Shown here: piece by piece, positions 1 to 7,111 of the stretch
How the letters are laid out: each line of letters opens with the position of its first letter
Position numbering within the stretch: position 1 is the stretch's first letter
NCBI RefSeq assembly: GCF_900142185.1
Contig: NZ_FQZZ01000006.1
Coordinates: 124,001-188,000, forward strand
Length of the DNA: 64,000 nucleotides
Source of the DNA: Lutimaribacter pacificus
GTDB taxonomy: Bacteria; Pseudomonadota; Alphaproteobacteria; Rhodobacterales; Rhodobacteraceae
Reading direction: 5' to 3'
Translations under genes and position numbers: made by a program
The notes under the pieces: generated by a model
What the model was told of the DNA's origin: nothing
The model's database searches: none
The model's input: the letters and a program-made list of their open reading frames with translations, nothing else

Positions 1-326
1 GCGGCCGTTTTCCGGCGATCGACCTGCCGCGCTCGGTCTCGCGCAGCCTGCCCGAGGCGGCGGACGATGATGAGAATGCCGCGATTGCCGAGGCACGTCG
101 CCTGCTTGGGCATTACGATGAGAACGAGATGATGATCCGCGCGGGGCTGTATGTTGCAGGGTCCGATCCGGTACTGGACAGGGCAATCGCGGCCTGGCCC
201 GAGCTCGATGCGTTCCTGGCCGAGCCCGAGGCGCAGGGTATCGAGGATAGTTTTGCACGGCTTCGCCTGATCCTGCGCCGTGCCGGGGCGCAGGGTGCGC
301 GCGGCGGTCCGGCCCCGGGCGGATGA
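1..326 (+). CDS. fliI: Flagellum-specific ATPase FliI, C-terminal end (5' partial)
   Basis: The window opens inside this gene; the reading frame starts at base 3 and ends at the TGA at 324-326. The visible 107 residues carry the C-terminal pattern of the F1/FliI ATPase family: FPAIDLPRSVSRSLP, then RRLLGHYDENEMMIRAGLYVAGSDPVLDRAI. The DENE...IRAGLY..GSDP..D block is typical of FliI and type III secretion ATPases. FliI powers unfolding and export of flagellar substrates at the cytoplasmic face of the export gate. The flagellar genes that follow support FliI over a virulence-type homologue. The catalytic Walker motifs lie outside the window. The last dozen residues are Ala/Gly/Pro-rich and probably disordered. 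Confidence 0.85.
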   Translation, partial: GRFPAIDLPRSVSRSLPEAADDDENAAIAEARRLLGHYDENEMMIRAGLYVAGSDPVLDRAIAAWPELDAFLAEPEAQGIEDSFARLRLILRRAGAQGARGGPAPGG

Positions 327-343
327 TCGGGGCGTGGTCCCTG

Positions 344-1147
344 TCATCCCGGGCGCGGCATGGACTGCAAAAGGCTCAGCGCGATTGCACCTGCCGAGGG
401 TGCGGCAGCTTCGGCCACCTGGTTGCGCAGAAGGTAGCGCTGGATCAGCTTGTCGCGGATATCCGGTTGCGCCAGATCGTCGAAGGTTTCGATACCTAAC
501 TGGGCGCGCGCCTTGTCCTGAAAAACCTCAAGCTGCTTGTCGAGGTCGATCCGGCCAAAGCTTTTGGGCAATCCCAGCGCGACCTCGAAAACCTCGCGCA
601 GGGGGGCGGTGCCCATGACGCGCAACCATTTGGTCGTGTCGCTGCTGGAGGACTCCGTCAGGTCCGGCAGCTGGCGCTGGGCATTTAGGGCAAGGCGCAT
701 CGCCCCGTTCTGTTCCCCCACCGCAAGCTCGAACTGCTGGCGCCGGTAAAGTGCGACAACGCGCGGGGCAAAATCGCTAAGTCCGGTATTGGGGACGGGA
801 AAGTCACCAAAGCCGAAGGCGCGCGAAAAGGTCTTGAAGCGGTCGTCAGCCAGCCGGTTGGCCAGCGCGTCGGGATCTGCCGTGCCCTCTTCCAGAACCT
901 TGCGGATGAAATAGCGGTTGTCGATCTCGTCCTGCAGGCCGTAGGCGCCCAGCGCGACGCGTAGTAGCCGGCGATCCGCGACCAGTTGTTCGACCGTTTC
1001 GATCTGGCCGATGGTTTCAAGGAAATAGTCGGTGTCTCGGGTGATCTGCACGCCCTTGTCGAACGCGGCTGTCTGGCTTTCCAGCGTGCGTTGCAGGAAC
1101 CGCCAACCGGCAAGGCCGCCTGCAGGAAGAACCGGCTGAAAGCTCAT
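344..1147 (-). CDS. DUF1217 flagellar-associated protein
   Basis: This 267-residue protein is rich in charged alpha helix. It resembles DUF1217 proteins, which sit in flagellar clusters of Rhodobacterales and Rhizobiales; the segments FLQRTLESQTAAFDKGVQITRDTDYF and IRKVLEEGTADPDALANRLAD fit that family. The biochemical role is not established; suggested roles are in assembly or flagellin control. I see no signal peptide or membrane segment. Its ATG overlaps the flbT stop in an ATGA arrangement at 1144-1147, so it is the last gene of a coupled flaF-flbT-DUF1217 unit and is probably co-translated. The family call rests on remembered patterns and on gene context. Confidence 0.75.
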   Translation of the reverse strand: MSFQPVLPAGGLAGWRFLQRTLESQTAAFDKGVQITRDTDYFLETIGQIETVEQLVADRRLLRVALGAYGLQDEIDNRYFIRKVLEEGTADPDALANRLADDRFKTFSRAFGFGDFPVPNTGLSDFAPRVVALYRRQQFELAVGEQNGAMRLALNAQRQLPDLTESSSSDTTKWLRVMGTAPLREVFEVALGLPKSFGRIDLDKQLEVFQDKARAQLGIETFDDLAQPDIRDKLIQRYLLRNQVAEAAAPSAGAIALSLLQSMPRPG

Positions 1148-1548
1148 CTTGGCGATGCCGCCAGCAGGCGGTCCTCGCGCGGGATCAGCCGGCGGAGCGC
1201 CTTGAGGCAGTGATAGTAGTGGCCCGAGATCAGCGCCTGTGTCGCCTCGGCCAACTGGGCGCGACTGTCGTGATCGGTCAATACCTGGCTGAGTTCCTCA
1301 ATCCGGCGCAACAGTTGTTGCCGGGCCTCTGCCGGGTCCGCGTCTCCTGACAGCACCAGTTGCGCGGCATAGCAGACGCGCCGGACAGGGGTGCGTGCGT
1401 CCTCGGGGTGGATGGCATCGCGCAGCCGCAGGATATGTGCGCCGGGGGTGACGATCGACAGGCGTGTACGCCGATCGCCGTTTTCGATCACGGCGCCGTT
1501 CACAAGCACGCGTTCCCTGGGATTCAGTTTCAGGACAAGCCCGCTCAT
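1144..1548 (-). CDS. flbT: Flagellin post-transcriptional regulator FlbT
   Basis: The 134-residue product matches FlbT in length and motifs: an N-terminal LVLKLNPRERVLVNGAVIENGDRR block, a middle ...DARTPVRRVCYAAQLVLSG, and a C-terminal helical YYHCLKALRRLIP. In Caulobacter, FlbT binds the 5' leader of flagellin mRNA and promotes its decay or limits translation until the hook is complete. Here flbT lies between flaF and the DUF1217 gene; its ATG (1546-1548) shares bases with the flaF stop, indicating translational coupling. Its likely target, the flagellin gene, is immediately upstream in the same orientation. Confidence 0.92.
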   Translation of the reverse strand: MSGLVLKLNPRERVLVNGAVIENGDRRTRLSIVTPGAHILRLRDAIHPEDARTPVRRVCYAAQLVLSGDADPAEARQQLLRRIEELSQVLTDHDSRAQLAEATQALISGHYYHCLKALRRLIPREDRLLAASPR

Positions 1549-1922
1549 CTTGCAGCTCCTTCCGTTTTCAGGCCCCGCATCACGGCGGTATTCACCTCGA
1601 TCAGCGGGGCAACGGTTGCCTGGCCGCGCAGCACCTTCCGGCTGTGGGTGTCGGTGAATTCTGCAAGGTAGAACAGGCGCGCGCGCAAATCATGCGGCAG
1701 GGCGTTTTCGTCATCCGCCACCGCGGCCGCCAGCACTGTCCAGAGCCGGCGGTTTTCATGCAACGCGTCGGCAAGGGCGGCAAAGCCGGCCTTGCCCTGG
1801 CGGGCGGTGCTGGCCAGGCGATGGGTTATGCGGGCAAACGCCTCGTACTCGGTGCTGCGTGGTGTGCGGATGGGCGTTTGTGTCGACTGATAGGCGCGTT
1901 GCGCCTGACGCTGGCTGTTCAC
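1545..1922 (-). CDS. flaF: Flagellin biosynthesis regulator FlaF
   Basis: This 125-residue protein begins at a GTG (1920-1922) preceded by a good ribosome site, GGAAGGA, about seven bases upstream. The pattern AQRAYQSTQTPIRTPRSTEYEAFARITHRL followed by a helical middle and LRARLFYLAEFTDTHSRKVL fits FlaF. In Caulobacter FlaF works opposite FlbT and is needed for flagellin translation or secretion, acting as a flagellin-binding partner. It sits 77 bases downstream of the flagellin gene on the same strand, the conserved alphaproteobacterial order fliC-flaF-flbT, and overlaps flbT at its stop. Confidence 0.92.
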   Translation of the reverse strand: MNSQRQAQRAYQSTQTPIRTPRSTEYEAFARITHRLASTARQGKAGFAALADALHENRRLWTVLAAAVADDENALPHDLRARLFYLAEFTDTHSRKVLRGQATVAPLIEVNTAVMRGLKTEGAAR

Positions 1923-1999
1923 GTCTGGTCCTTCCGGTCTGCGGGGATGTTCGGGAAAAGGGCCGGGGGCGCGGGACGGCGCCCCCGGTATGTGTCAGC

Positions 2000-3211
2000 T
2001 CAGCGGAAAAGCGACAGGATCGTCTGAGGCGCCTGGTTGGCGATCGACAGAGCCTGAACGCCGAGCTGCTGCTGCACCTGCAACGCCTGCAGCCGGGCCG
2101 AGGCCTCTTCCATGTCGGCATCGACCATCGTGCCGATACCCGATTTCAGCGCATCGACCATACCGTTGATGAACTCGGACTGGGTTTCGATTCGGCCCTG
2201 GATCGAGCCGAAGGCCGCTGCCGAATCGATTGCCGTCTGAATCAGCCCTTCGATCGCGGTAAGCGATGCGTTGGCGGCCTCGCTTGAGGTCACGTCGATA
2301 CGGGACAGCAGTTCGAGCCCGCCGCCCGCCTCGCCATCCGTTGTAACGCTGATATTGCCGGCTGCCGTGGTGACGGCGGTCGCAGTGTTGTTCGTCAGCG
2401 TCAGGTCCGTGCCATTCGCCGAAAAGGAGATATCCGCCACGCCGGCATCGGCCAGCGCAAAGTTCAGTCTTGCGGCAAGCTGGCTGGCTGCGTCGGCGGC
2501 GGTTTCACCGTCCCGCAGCACATAGTCGGCCGCAATCGTCTGCCCCGCGATGCTTGCGGAGTATTCGAACGACAGGCCGTAGGCATCGGTATTGGTCGAC
2601 AGGTCGTAGTCCACCGTGCCGCCGTTGGCCGCCGCGGTCGGCCCCGACACACCGATCGCCGTGCCCGCAGTCGACCCTGCCAGCGATGCCTGCTGTCCGA
2701 GATCCTGCTTGGTGACGGAAATGTCGCTGGTCGCCACCCCGCTGGCAGAGCGGTCAAGCGAGGACAGGACGTCCACCGTGCCCGAACCGACGGCACTATC
2801 CTGGTTCGAAAGCAGGTTCAGGCCGTTGATCTGGGCCGCGCCCACGATCGAGGTGATCTGGTCGCGCAGCGCGTCGATATCCGTCTGGATCTTCGCCCGG
2901 TCGACGTTTTCTTCCTGTGCGGCAACGATCTTTTCCTTCATGTCGGTCAGAAGGTCGGAGACGGTTTCCGATGCCTGGCGTGCCACGGCGACGGTGGAAT
3001 CCCCAAGGCTCAGGCTGGTCTGAATGGCCTTGAAGCCCTTTACATCCGATTCCATCACCTTGGAGATCGCCCAGACAGCCGCGTTATCCCGGGCCGTGGC
3101 AACGGATTTGCCCGTGGAAATCTCGTTCTGGGTGGTGGCGAGGTTCTTGTTGATCGAACGCAGGGTCTGAAGCGCGACCATCGCGCTGTTATTTGTCAGG
3201 ATGCTTGACAT
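2000..3211 (-). CDS. fliC: Flagellin
   Basis: The 403-residue filament subunit begins MSSILTNNSAMVALQTLRSINKNL and ends LGVQALSIANQAPQTILSLFR, the paired D0/D1 coiled-coil ends diagnostic of flagellin. The centre (about residues 170-310) is Thr/Ser/Gly/Ala-rich and variable, as in the exposed D2/D3 domains. The start at 3211 was chosen because AAGGAAAAAAG lies directly before it and the protein begins in the conserved way; the frame stays open upstream but carries no flagellin sequence there. flgN, a flgJ-like gene, flaF and flbT flank it on the same strand, so assembly, chaperone and translation-control functions are clustered. The 228-base leader holds hairpins and a possible CtrA-type site. 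Confidence 0.95.
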   Translation of the reverse strand: MSSILTNNSAMVALQTLRSINKNLATTQNEISTGKSVATARDNAAVWAISKVMESDVKGFKAIQTSLSLGDSTVAVARQASETVSDLLTDMKEKIVAAQEENVDRAKIQTDIDALRDQITSIVGAAQINGLNLLSNQDSAVGSGTVDVLSSLDRSASGVATSDISVTKQDLGQQASLAGSTAGTAIGVSGPTAAANGGTVDYDLSTNTDAYGLSFEYSASIAGQTIAADYVLRDGETAADAASQLAARLNFALADAGVADISFSANGTDLTLTNNTATAVTTAAGNISVTTDGEAGGGLELLSRIDVTSSEAANASLTAIEGLIQTAIDSAAAFGSIQGRIETQSEFINGMVDALKSGIGTMVDADMEEASARLQALQVQQQLGVQALSIANQAPQTILSLFR

Positions 3212-3439
3212 CTTTTTTCCTTCAGTCACGGGGCGGTTTCCGCCCGTTTGGGTTTTCCGCGCCCCGAAAGACCGGGGGCGGATCGACCGTCTTCTGACGT
3301 TTGCGGGATCGGTTTGCCGGTCCCGCGCCACCGGAAGGTGCGCCGCCAGACTGAAGCGCAAAGAGCTAAGAGACCCCTAACCGGACAGGGCAATGTCGTG
3401 CGGATTTGACTGAACAGAAGTGGAAAATTCGCCTTGAAT
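3212..3439 (-). promoter_or_regulatory. Flagellin leader with hairpins and TTAG-N7-TTAG site
   Basis: The gap between flgN and the flagellin gene carries no gene. Reading the minus strand, TTAG, seven bases, TTAG occurs at 3366-3380, spaced like the TTAA-N7-TTAA box of CtrA, which controls flagella in alphaproteobacteria; each half has one mismatch. Nearer the start codon, GGGCGG-AAA-CCGCCC (3231-3245) forms a short hairpin just before the AAGGA ribosome site, and a second GC-rich stem lies upstream at about 3268-3288. A structured leader would suit FlbT-type control of the mRNA. The function is inferred. Confidence 0.35.
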
Positions 3440-3790
3440 TCAGGCCCGTTTCTCGACCCTGGGCTGGCGCAGGCCGTCGATGCTGTGGCGCCTGCCGTTG
3501 CTGTCATAGGTGTCGAGCGTGCCGCGCAGCTGGCGTACCGCCTCAAGCCGGTCGGCGACGGCGCGGATTCCGTCAAGCGCGCTGTTCAAAAGCGCCTGAT
3601 TGCGGGCGGCCTTGTTCCGAAGCCCCTCAAGCCCCGGGACTGCGCTACCCGAAAGCTGCCCGATCAGGCGCTCCTTTTCCTCGGCAAGCCCGGCGATCGT
3701 TTCCAGATCGCCGGCAAGAAGGGCGTTCCGTTCCCGGTCGAGCAGCTTTTCGAGTGCTTCATGCACCACGTCCCTGGTTCTGTCGGTCAT
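3440..3790 (-). CDS. flgN: FlgN-type flagellar export chaperone
   Basis: The 116-residue, almost wholly helical protein has a heptad-like N-terminal half (VHEALEKLLDRERNALLAGDLETIAGLAEEKERLIGQL), the typical FlgN look: a coiled-coil chaperone that escorts the hook-filament junction proteins FlgK and FlgL to the export gate. Sequence conservation in FlgN is weak, so the call leans on length, helix pattern and position. It starts one base after the stop of the flgJ-like gene, with AAGGGAAA as ribosome site, so the two are translated together. Confidence 0.75.
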   Translation of the reverse strand: MTDRTRDVVHEALEKLLDRERNALLAGDLETIAGLAEEKERLIGQLSGSAVPGLEGLRNKAARNQALLNSALDGIRAVADRLEAVRQLRGTLDTYDSNGRRHSIDGLRQPRVEKRA

Positions 3791-3791
3791 G

Positions 3792-4055
3792 TCATTTCCC
3801 TTTCAATGCGTTGAAAATCGTCTCGGCCAGGCCGATTCCGCCGCGTTCGGCCAGTGCGCGGGCCTGTTCATGCACGAGGAACGAGGCGAACTGATCCTCG
3901 CCCGCGCCGCCACCGAATGCGTCCGGCGTCTTGCCCAATCCGGCCGTTTTCAACATTTCCGCCAGGAAACTGGCCTCAAGCTTGATTGCGACATCGCGCA
4001 AGGGGCGGTCGTTGGCGGATGGTGTTGCGCCTTGGACAGGGGACAGGTCGGTCAT
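3792..4055 (-). CDS. FlgJ-like rod-binding protein
   Basis: An 87-residue protein holding only the rod-binding domain of FlgJ: DVAIKLEASFLAEMLKTAGLGK followed by the helical GGIGLAETIFNAL end. The muramidase half of enterobacterial FlgJ is absent, as is usual in alphaproteobacteria, where a separate lytic enzyme opens the wall for the rod. Two starts are possible: ATG at 4055, preceded by GAAAGAA, and ATG at 4094, which would add 13 residues but lacks a ribosome site. I chose 4055. The gene heads the minus-strand flgJ-flgN pair and is divergent from fliK. Confidence 0.8.
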   Translation of the reverse strand: MTDLSPVQGATPSANDRPLRDVAIKLEASFLAEMLKTAGLGKTPDAFGGGAGEDQFASFLVHEQARALAERGGIGLAETIFNALKGK

Positions 4056-4106
4056 GTCACGGATTCTTTCAATTCGATGGATTTTCCCGACCATGGCCTG
4101 AGACCG

Positions 4107-4121
4107 GTAAAGAACCGGTAA
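4107..4121 (-). promoter_or_regulatory. Direct repeat in fliK/flgJ divergent region (possible CtrA-type site)
   Basis: Two copies of ACCGGTAA lie 11 bases apart (4103-4110 and 4114-4121) between the divergent flgJ-like gene and fliK. On the minus strand this reads TTAC, seven bases, TTAC, the spacing of a CtrA box with one mismatch per half. The same spacing recurs before the flagellin gene. No clear sigma-70 promoter was found here. Confidence 0.3.
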
Positions 4122-4166
4122 CTACCAGTGATCATAGTCGGCCCGACGATCCGGGACGGAGCTGCC

Positions 4167-5474
4167 ATGATCAACGATTCCCCACCGCCGGGCGGCCTGC
4201 CGGCCATCGCATTCGCAACGCCGGTGCCGGGCAGCGGGCACTCCCCGGCGTCCGGTTTCCTGTGCGAGTTTCTCGCCCAGCCAGTCGAAGAGCAGGCTGT
4301 TTCGCCTGTCGAAGGCATGTCGCAACAGGGCAACGATCACGAGCACGCTCCGGTGACCGACGTCGATGGCGGGGCAGACGAAAACGATCCGAACGCCGTC
4401 ACCGGTGAAACCGATGATCGTGCCGGTGTCGAAGGGTATTCCGATCCATCATGTCCGGGCCTGTCCTATGGCTCAATGCCGCCGGTGCGGCCCGAAACCC
4501 TTGTAAGGGGACATCGACAGAGTGCACTGCCAGCGACGGGTACGGTGAATTCCGCCGAAGAGTTTTGCGACAGCGATGCCCCAAGGAATGAAGGACGGTC
4601 CGCTACGCCTGTGGGCACGGATACGCATGAATCGCAGGATGGAACGCCTGTTGCCGAAAACCCGCGTCCCAGATCCGGGGCGCCTGTGCAGCGGATGGAT
4701 CGGCCAGACACCTCGCCGCTTCCCTTGCACACGAAAACGGCGGCTGACCCCGCCGATATACGGCGCGAATCGCCCGCTGTGCCTGCCGAACCATCGGCGG
4801 GCATATCCGAAACGCCGCTACGGTCGATGACCGATCAGGACTTGGCAACCCCGGCCGGTACGGGTCGGACGATTGAGCAAGGCGCAATGCGAACTGCGCA
4901 CCAAAATAACCCCTTTCATAGGCTGCCTGGCAATGCCTCTGCCGGGCAGGAGGTCGTTCGGTTTCGCCGCCAAGGGGAGGAACCGGACCCGCACGCATTG
5001 GGCCTCGATCCGCTGACCAACCGTGTGTTGCAACCGAGTGCCGCGCCCGCATCAGGGGCGGGGGCCCGTCCGGCCACGCTTGCGCAGACCGTTGCGCACC
5101 AGATTGCGGATGCCGCCCCGCGGCTTTCCGAAGGGGCGTTGGAAATCATCCTCCGGCCGGAAGAACTGGGCCGGCTGCGCCTGACGCTTTCACCGGGGGA
5201 GGGCACCGCCGGTGTCCTTACCGTCATTGCGGATCGCCCTGAAACGCTGGAGCTTGTGCGCCGCCATCTCGCGCTGCTTGTGTCCGAATTCGCGGCGCAG
5301 GGCTTTGCTGATCTGCATGTGGCGCTTGGCAATGACCGGGGTGCGGCGATGCAGGGTCAAGGCGGGTCAGCCGCGCAGGCCGACGATCAGGCAACCCCTG
5401 ACGTCACAGTCGATATACCCGTCCCACTGGGCAGGCCGCGAATGGCTGCCGATACGCTCGACATCAGATTGTAA
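4167..5474 (+). CDS. fliK: Flagellar hook-length control protein FliK
   Basis: A 435-residue protein with a long low-complexity N-terminal two-thirds rich in Pro, Thr, Ser and acidic residues, and a folded C-terminal FliK domain (about residues 310-405) with the signature LEIILRPEELGRLRLTL, then DLHVALGND. FliK acts as a secreted ruler and switches export specificity from hook to filament when hook length is reached. ATG 4167 has GGAG five bases upstream; a GTG at 4128 in frame has none. flgD follows after nine bases, so the two form a hook-assembly pair. Confidence 0.85.
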   Translation: MINDSPPPGGLPAIAFATPVPGSGHSPASGFLCEFLAQPVEEQAVSPVEGMSQQGNDHEHAPVTDVDGGADENDPNAVTGETDDRAGVEGYSDPSCPGLSYGSMPPVRPETLVRGHRQSALPATGTVNSAEEFCDSDAPRNEGRSATPVGTDTHESQDGTPVAENPRPRSGAPVQRMDRPDTSPLPLHTKTAADPADIRRESPAVPAEPSAGISETPLRSMTDQDLATPAGTGRTIEQGAMRTAHQNNPFHRLPGNASAGQEVVRFRRQGEEPDPHALGLDPLTNRVLQPSAAPASGAGARPATLAQTVAHQIADAAPRLSEGALEIILRPEELGRLRLTLSPGEGTAGVLTVIADRPETLELVRRHLALLVSEFAAQGFADLHVALGNDRGAAMQGQGGSAAQADDQATPDVTVDIPVPLGRPRMAADTLDIRL

Positions 5475-5483
5475 GAGATACAC

Positions 5484-6152
5484 ATGACCGAATCCCAGGC
5501 GATCCAACCCGCATTTTCGGCGTCCTCGGCACCCAGGCCCGGCGGCGCGACATCCCGTGCGACGCTCAGTTCGGATTTCGAGACATTCCTCAAGATGCTG
5601 ACGGTGCAGATGCAGAACCAGGACCCGCTCAACCCGGTCGAATCCTCGGAATACGCGGTGCAGCTTGCGACCTTTTCCTCGGTCGAGCAGCAGGTTCTGA
5701 CCAACGATCTGCTGGGTCAGATTCTGGGGCAATCGGGTGCCGGGCTGGCGCAGATGGCGGGCTGGGTCGGGATGGAGGTGCGCGCGCCCGGCCCTGCCAC
5801 GTTCGAGGGTTCGCCGATTACCGTCTGGGCCGAACCGGCGGCGGGCGCGGACGATTCCGATCTGGTGGTGCGCGATGGTTATGGCAATGAGATCACGCGC
5901 AACCGGATCGCCGGCGAGGGTGGCCGCATGACCTGGACGGGTACCTTGCCGGATGGCGGCATGGCGTTGCATGGCGATTATGTTTTCGAAGTGGAGAGCC
6001 GTGCCGCCGACGGATCGGTGATCGGGCGGGATGCGGCGCAGGTCTATGCCCGCGTGGTCGAGGCGCAGCAGGTGCCGGAGGGGTTGCTGCTGGTAACCGA
6101 AGCCGGGCGCAGCGTTGCTGCCAGCACGGTAACCGCCCTGCGCGCCCCGTAA
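5484..6152 (+). CDS. flgD: Flagellar hook-capping protein FlgD
   Basis: The 222-residue protein has the FlgD N-terminal block FETFLKMLTVQMQNQDPLNPVESSEYAVQLATFSSVEQQ (about residues 32-70), the most conserved part of the family, followed by beta-rich Tudor/FnIII-like modules ending ..GLLLVTEAGRSV. FlgD caps the growing hook and is needed for polymerisation of FlgE; it is discarded when the hook is finished. It follows fliK closely and is the last plus-strand flagellar gene here. Confidence 0.93.
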   Translation: MTESQAIQPAFSASSAPRPGGATSRATLSSDFETFLKMLTVQMQNQDPLNPVESSEYAVQLATFSSVEQQVLTNDLLGQILGQSGAGLAQMAGWVGMEVRAPGPATFEGSPITVWAEPAAGADDSDLVVRDGYGNEITRNRIAGEGGRMTWTGTLPDGGMALHGDYVFEVESRAADGSVIGRDAAQVYARVVEAQQVPEGLLLVTEAGRSVAASTVTALRAP

Positions 6153-6223
6153 TTGCGGCGCTTGTTCCCCGAGGGCGCAGGCAGTAGCGTGCCGCGCGTT
6201 GCCTTGCCGGGAACAGGATCGAG

Positions 6224-7111
6224 ATGACAGCCTCTGCCCCGAAAACCGAAACGCCCGCATTGGCGGCAGACCCTGCCCTGCGCGGCTGGCTTCCCCGACG
6301 CGCCGAATGGCGGCGGCTTTCCGGCGGGCGCACCAACCGGCTGTGGCATGTCATGGCGGACGGTGCGGCGCTGGTGGTCAAGCTGTATGACCGGGATGCC
6401 GCGACACCGCTTTTCCCGAACGATGCGCAGGCCGAGGCGGCGGTGCTGCGCTGGCTGGATGGCACGGGGCTGGCCCCCGTACTGATCGCAGAGGTGGATA
6501 CCGCGCAAGGGCCATGCGTGATCTACCGGCATGTTCCGGGGGCGCAGGGCGCCGTGTCGCCGGACGCGATGGGGCGTGCGCTGGCCCGGTTGCACCGGCA
6601 CCCGCCGATGCCCGGGCTGCGGCCCGTGCCGTCAGGGGGGCAGTCCATTCTGCGTCAGGGGGACCAGATCCTTGCGGCCTGTCGCACGCCCGGGGATATT
6701 GCCCGCCTCCGGCCGGTTGTTGAGGATCATCCGGCGCCGGCGCCGGTGTTCCTGCATGGCGATCCGGTGCCCGCCAACGCCATTGCCACGCAAACGGGCA
6801 TCTGCCTGATCGACTGGCAATGCCCAGCCCTGGGCGATCCGGTGGAGGATCTGGCTATCTACCTTTCCCCGGCGATGCAGTTTCTTTACGGCGCAGGCCC
6901 GCTGTCACTGGCCGACGAGCACGCGTTCCTGACCGGGTACGGGGATGACAGGGCGGTTGCGCGCCTGCGTGGGCTGGCCCCGGCATTTCATTGGCGGATG
7001 GCGGCCTATTGCCAGTGGCGGGCCGAGCGGTCGGGCGCGGATACGCGGGACAAAGAGGCGCTGCAGCTTGAGCTTGCGGCGCTGCGGGCCACGGCTCAAC
7101 CCAGCAGGTGA
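6224..7111 (+). CDS. Aminoglycoside/choline-kinase-type phosphotransferase
   Basis: A 295-residue protein of the protein-kinase-like APH/ChoK fold. The catalytic loop VFLHGDPVPANAIATQTGICLIDWQCPALGDPVEDLAIYL carries the Brenner HGD..P.N motif and the metal-binding D of LIDWQ. The N-terminal half has the ATP-binding strands (LWHVMADGAALVVKLYDRD). The layout resembles choline, ethanolamine or thiamine kinases, but the substrate cannot be read from the sequence. Its 3' end overlaps the 3' end of convergent ubiB by 16 bases (7096-7111). No partner gene indicates its pathway. Confidence 0.8.
   Translation: MTASAPKTETPALAADPALRGWLPRRAEWRRLSGGRTNRLWHVMADGAALVVKLYDRDAATPLFPNDAQAEAAVLRWLDGTGLAPVLIAEVDTAQGPCVIYRHVPGAQGAVSPDAMGRALARLHRHPPMPGLRPVPSGGQSILRQGDQILAACRTPGDIARLRPVVEDHPAPAPVFLHGDPVPANAIATQTGICLIDWQCPALGDPVEDLAIYLSPAMQFLYGAGPLSLADEHAFLTGYGDDRAVARLRGLAPAFHWRMAAYCQWRAERSGADTRDKEALQLELAALRATAQPSR

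Noticed and set aside
3226-3361. A longer flagellin with about 50 extra N-terminal residues
   Set aside because: Flagellin starts MSSILTNNSA as in its family, directly after a strong ribosome site; extra residues would disrupt the D0 domain.
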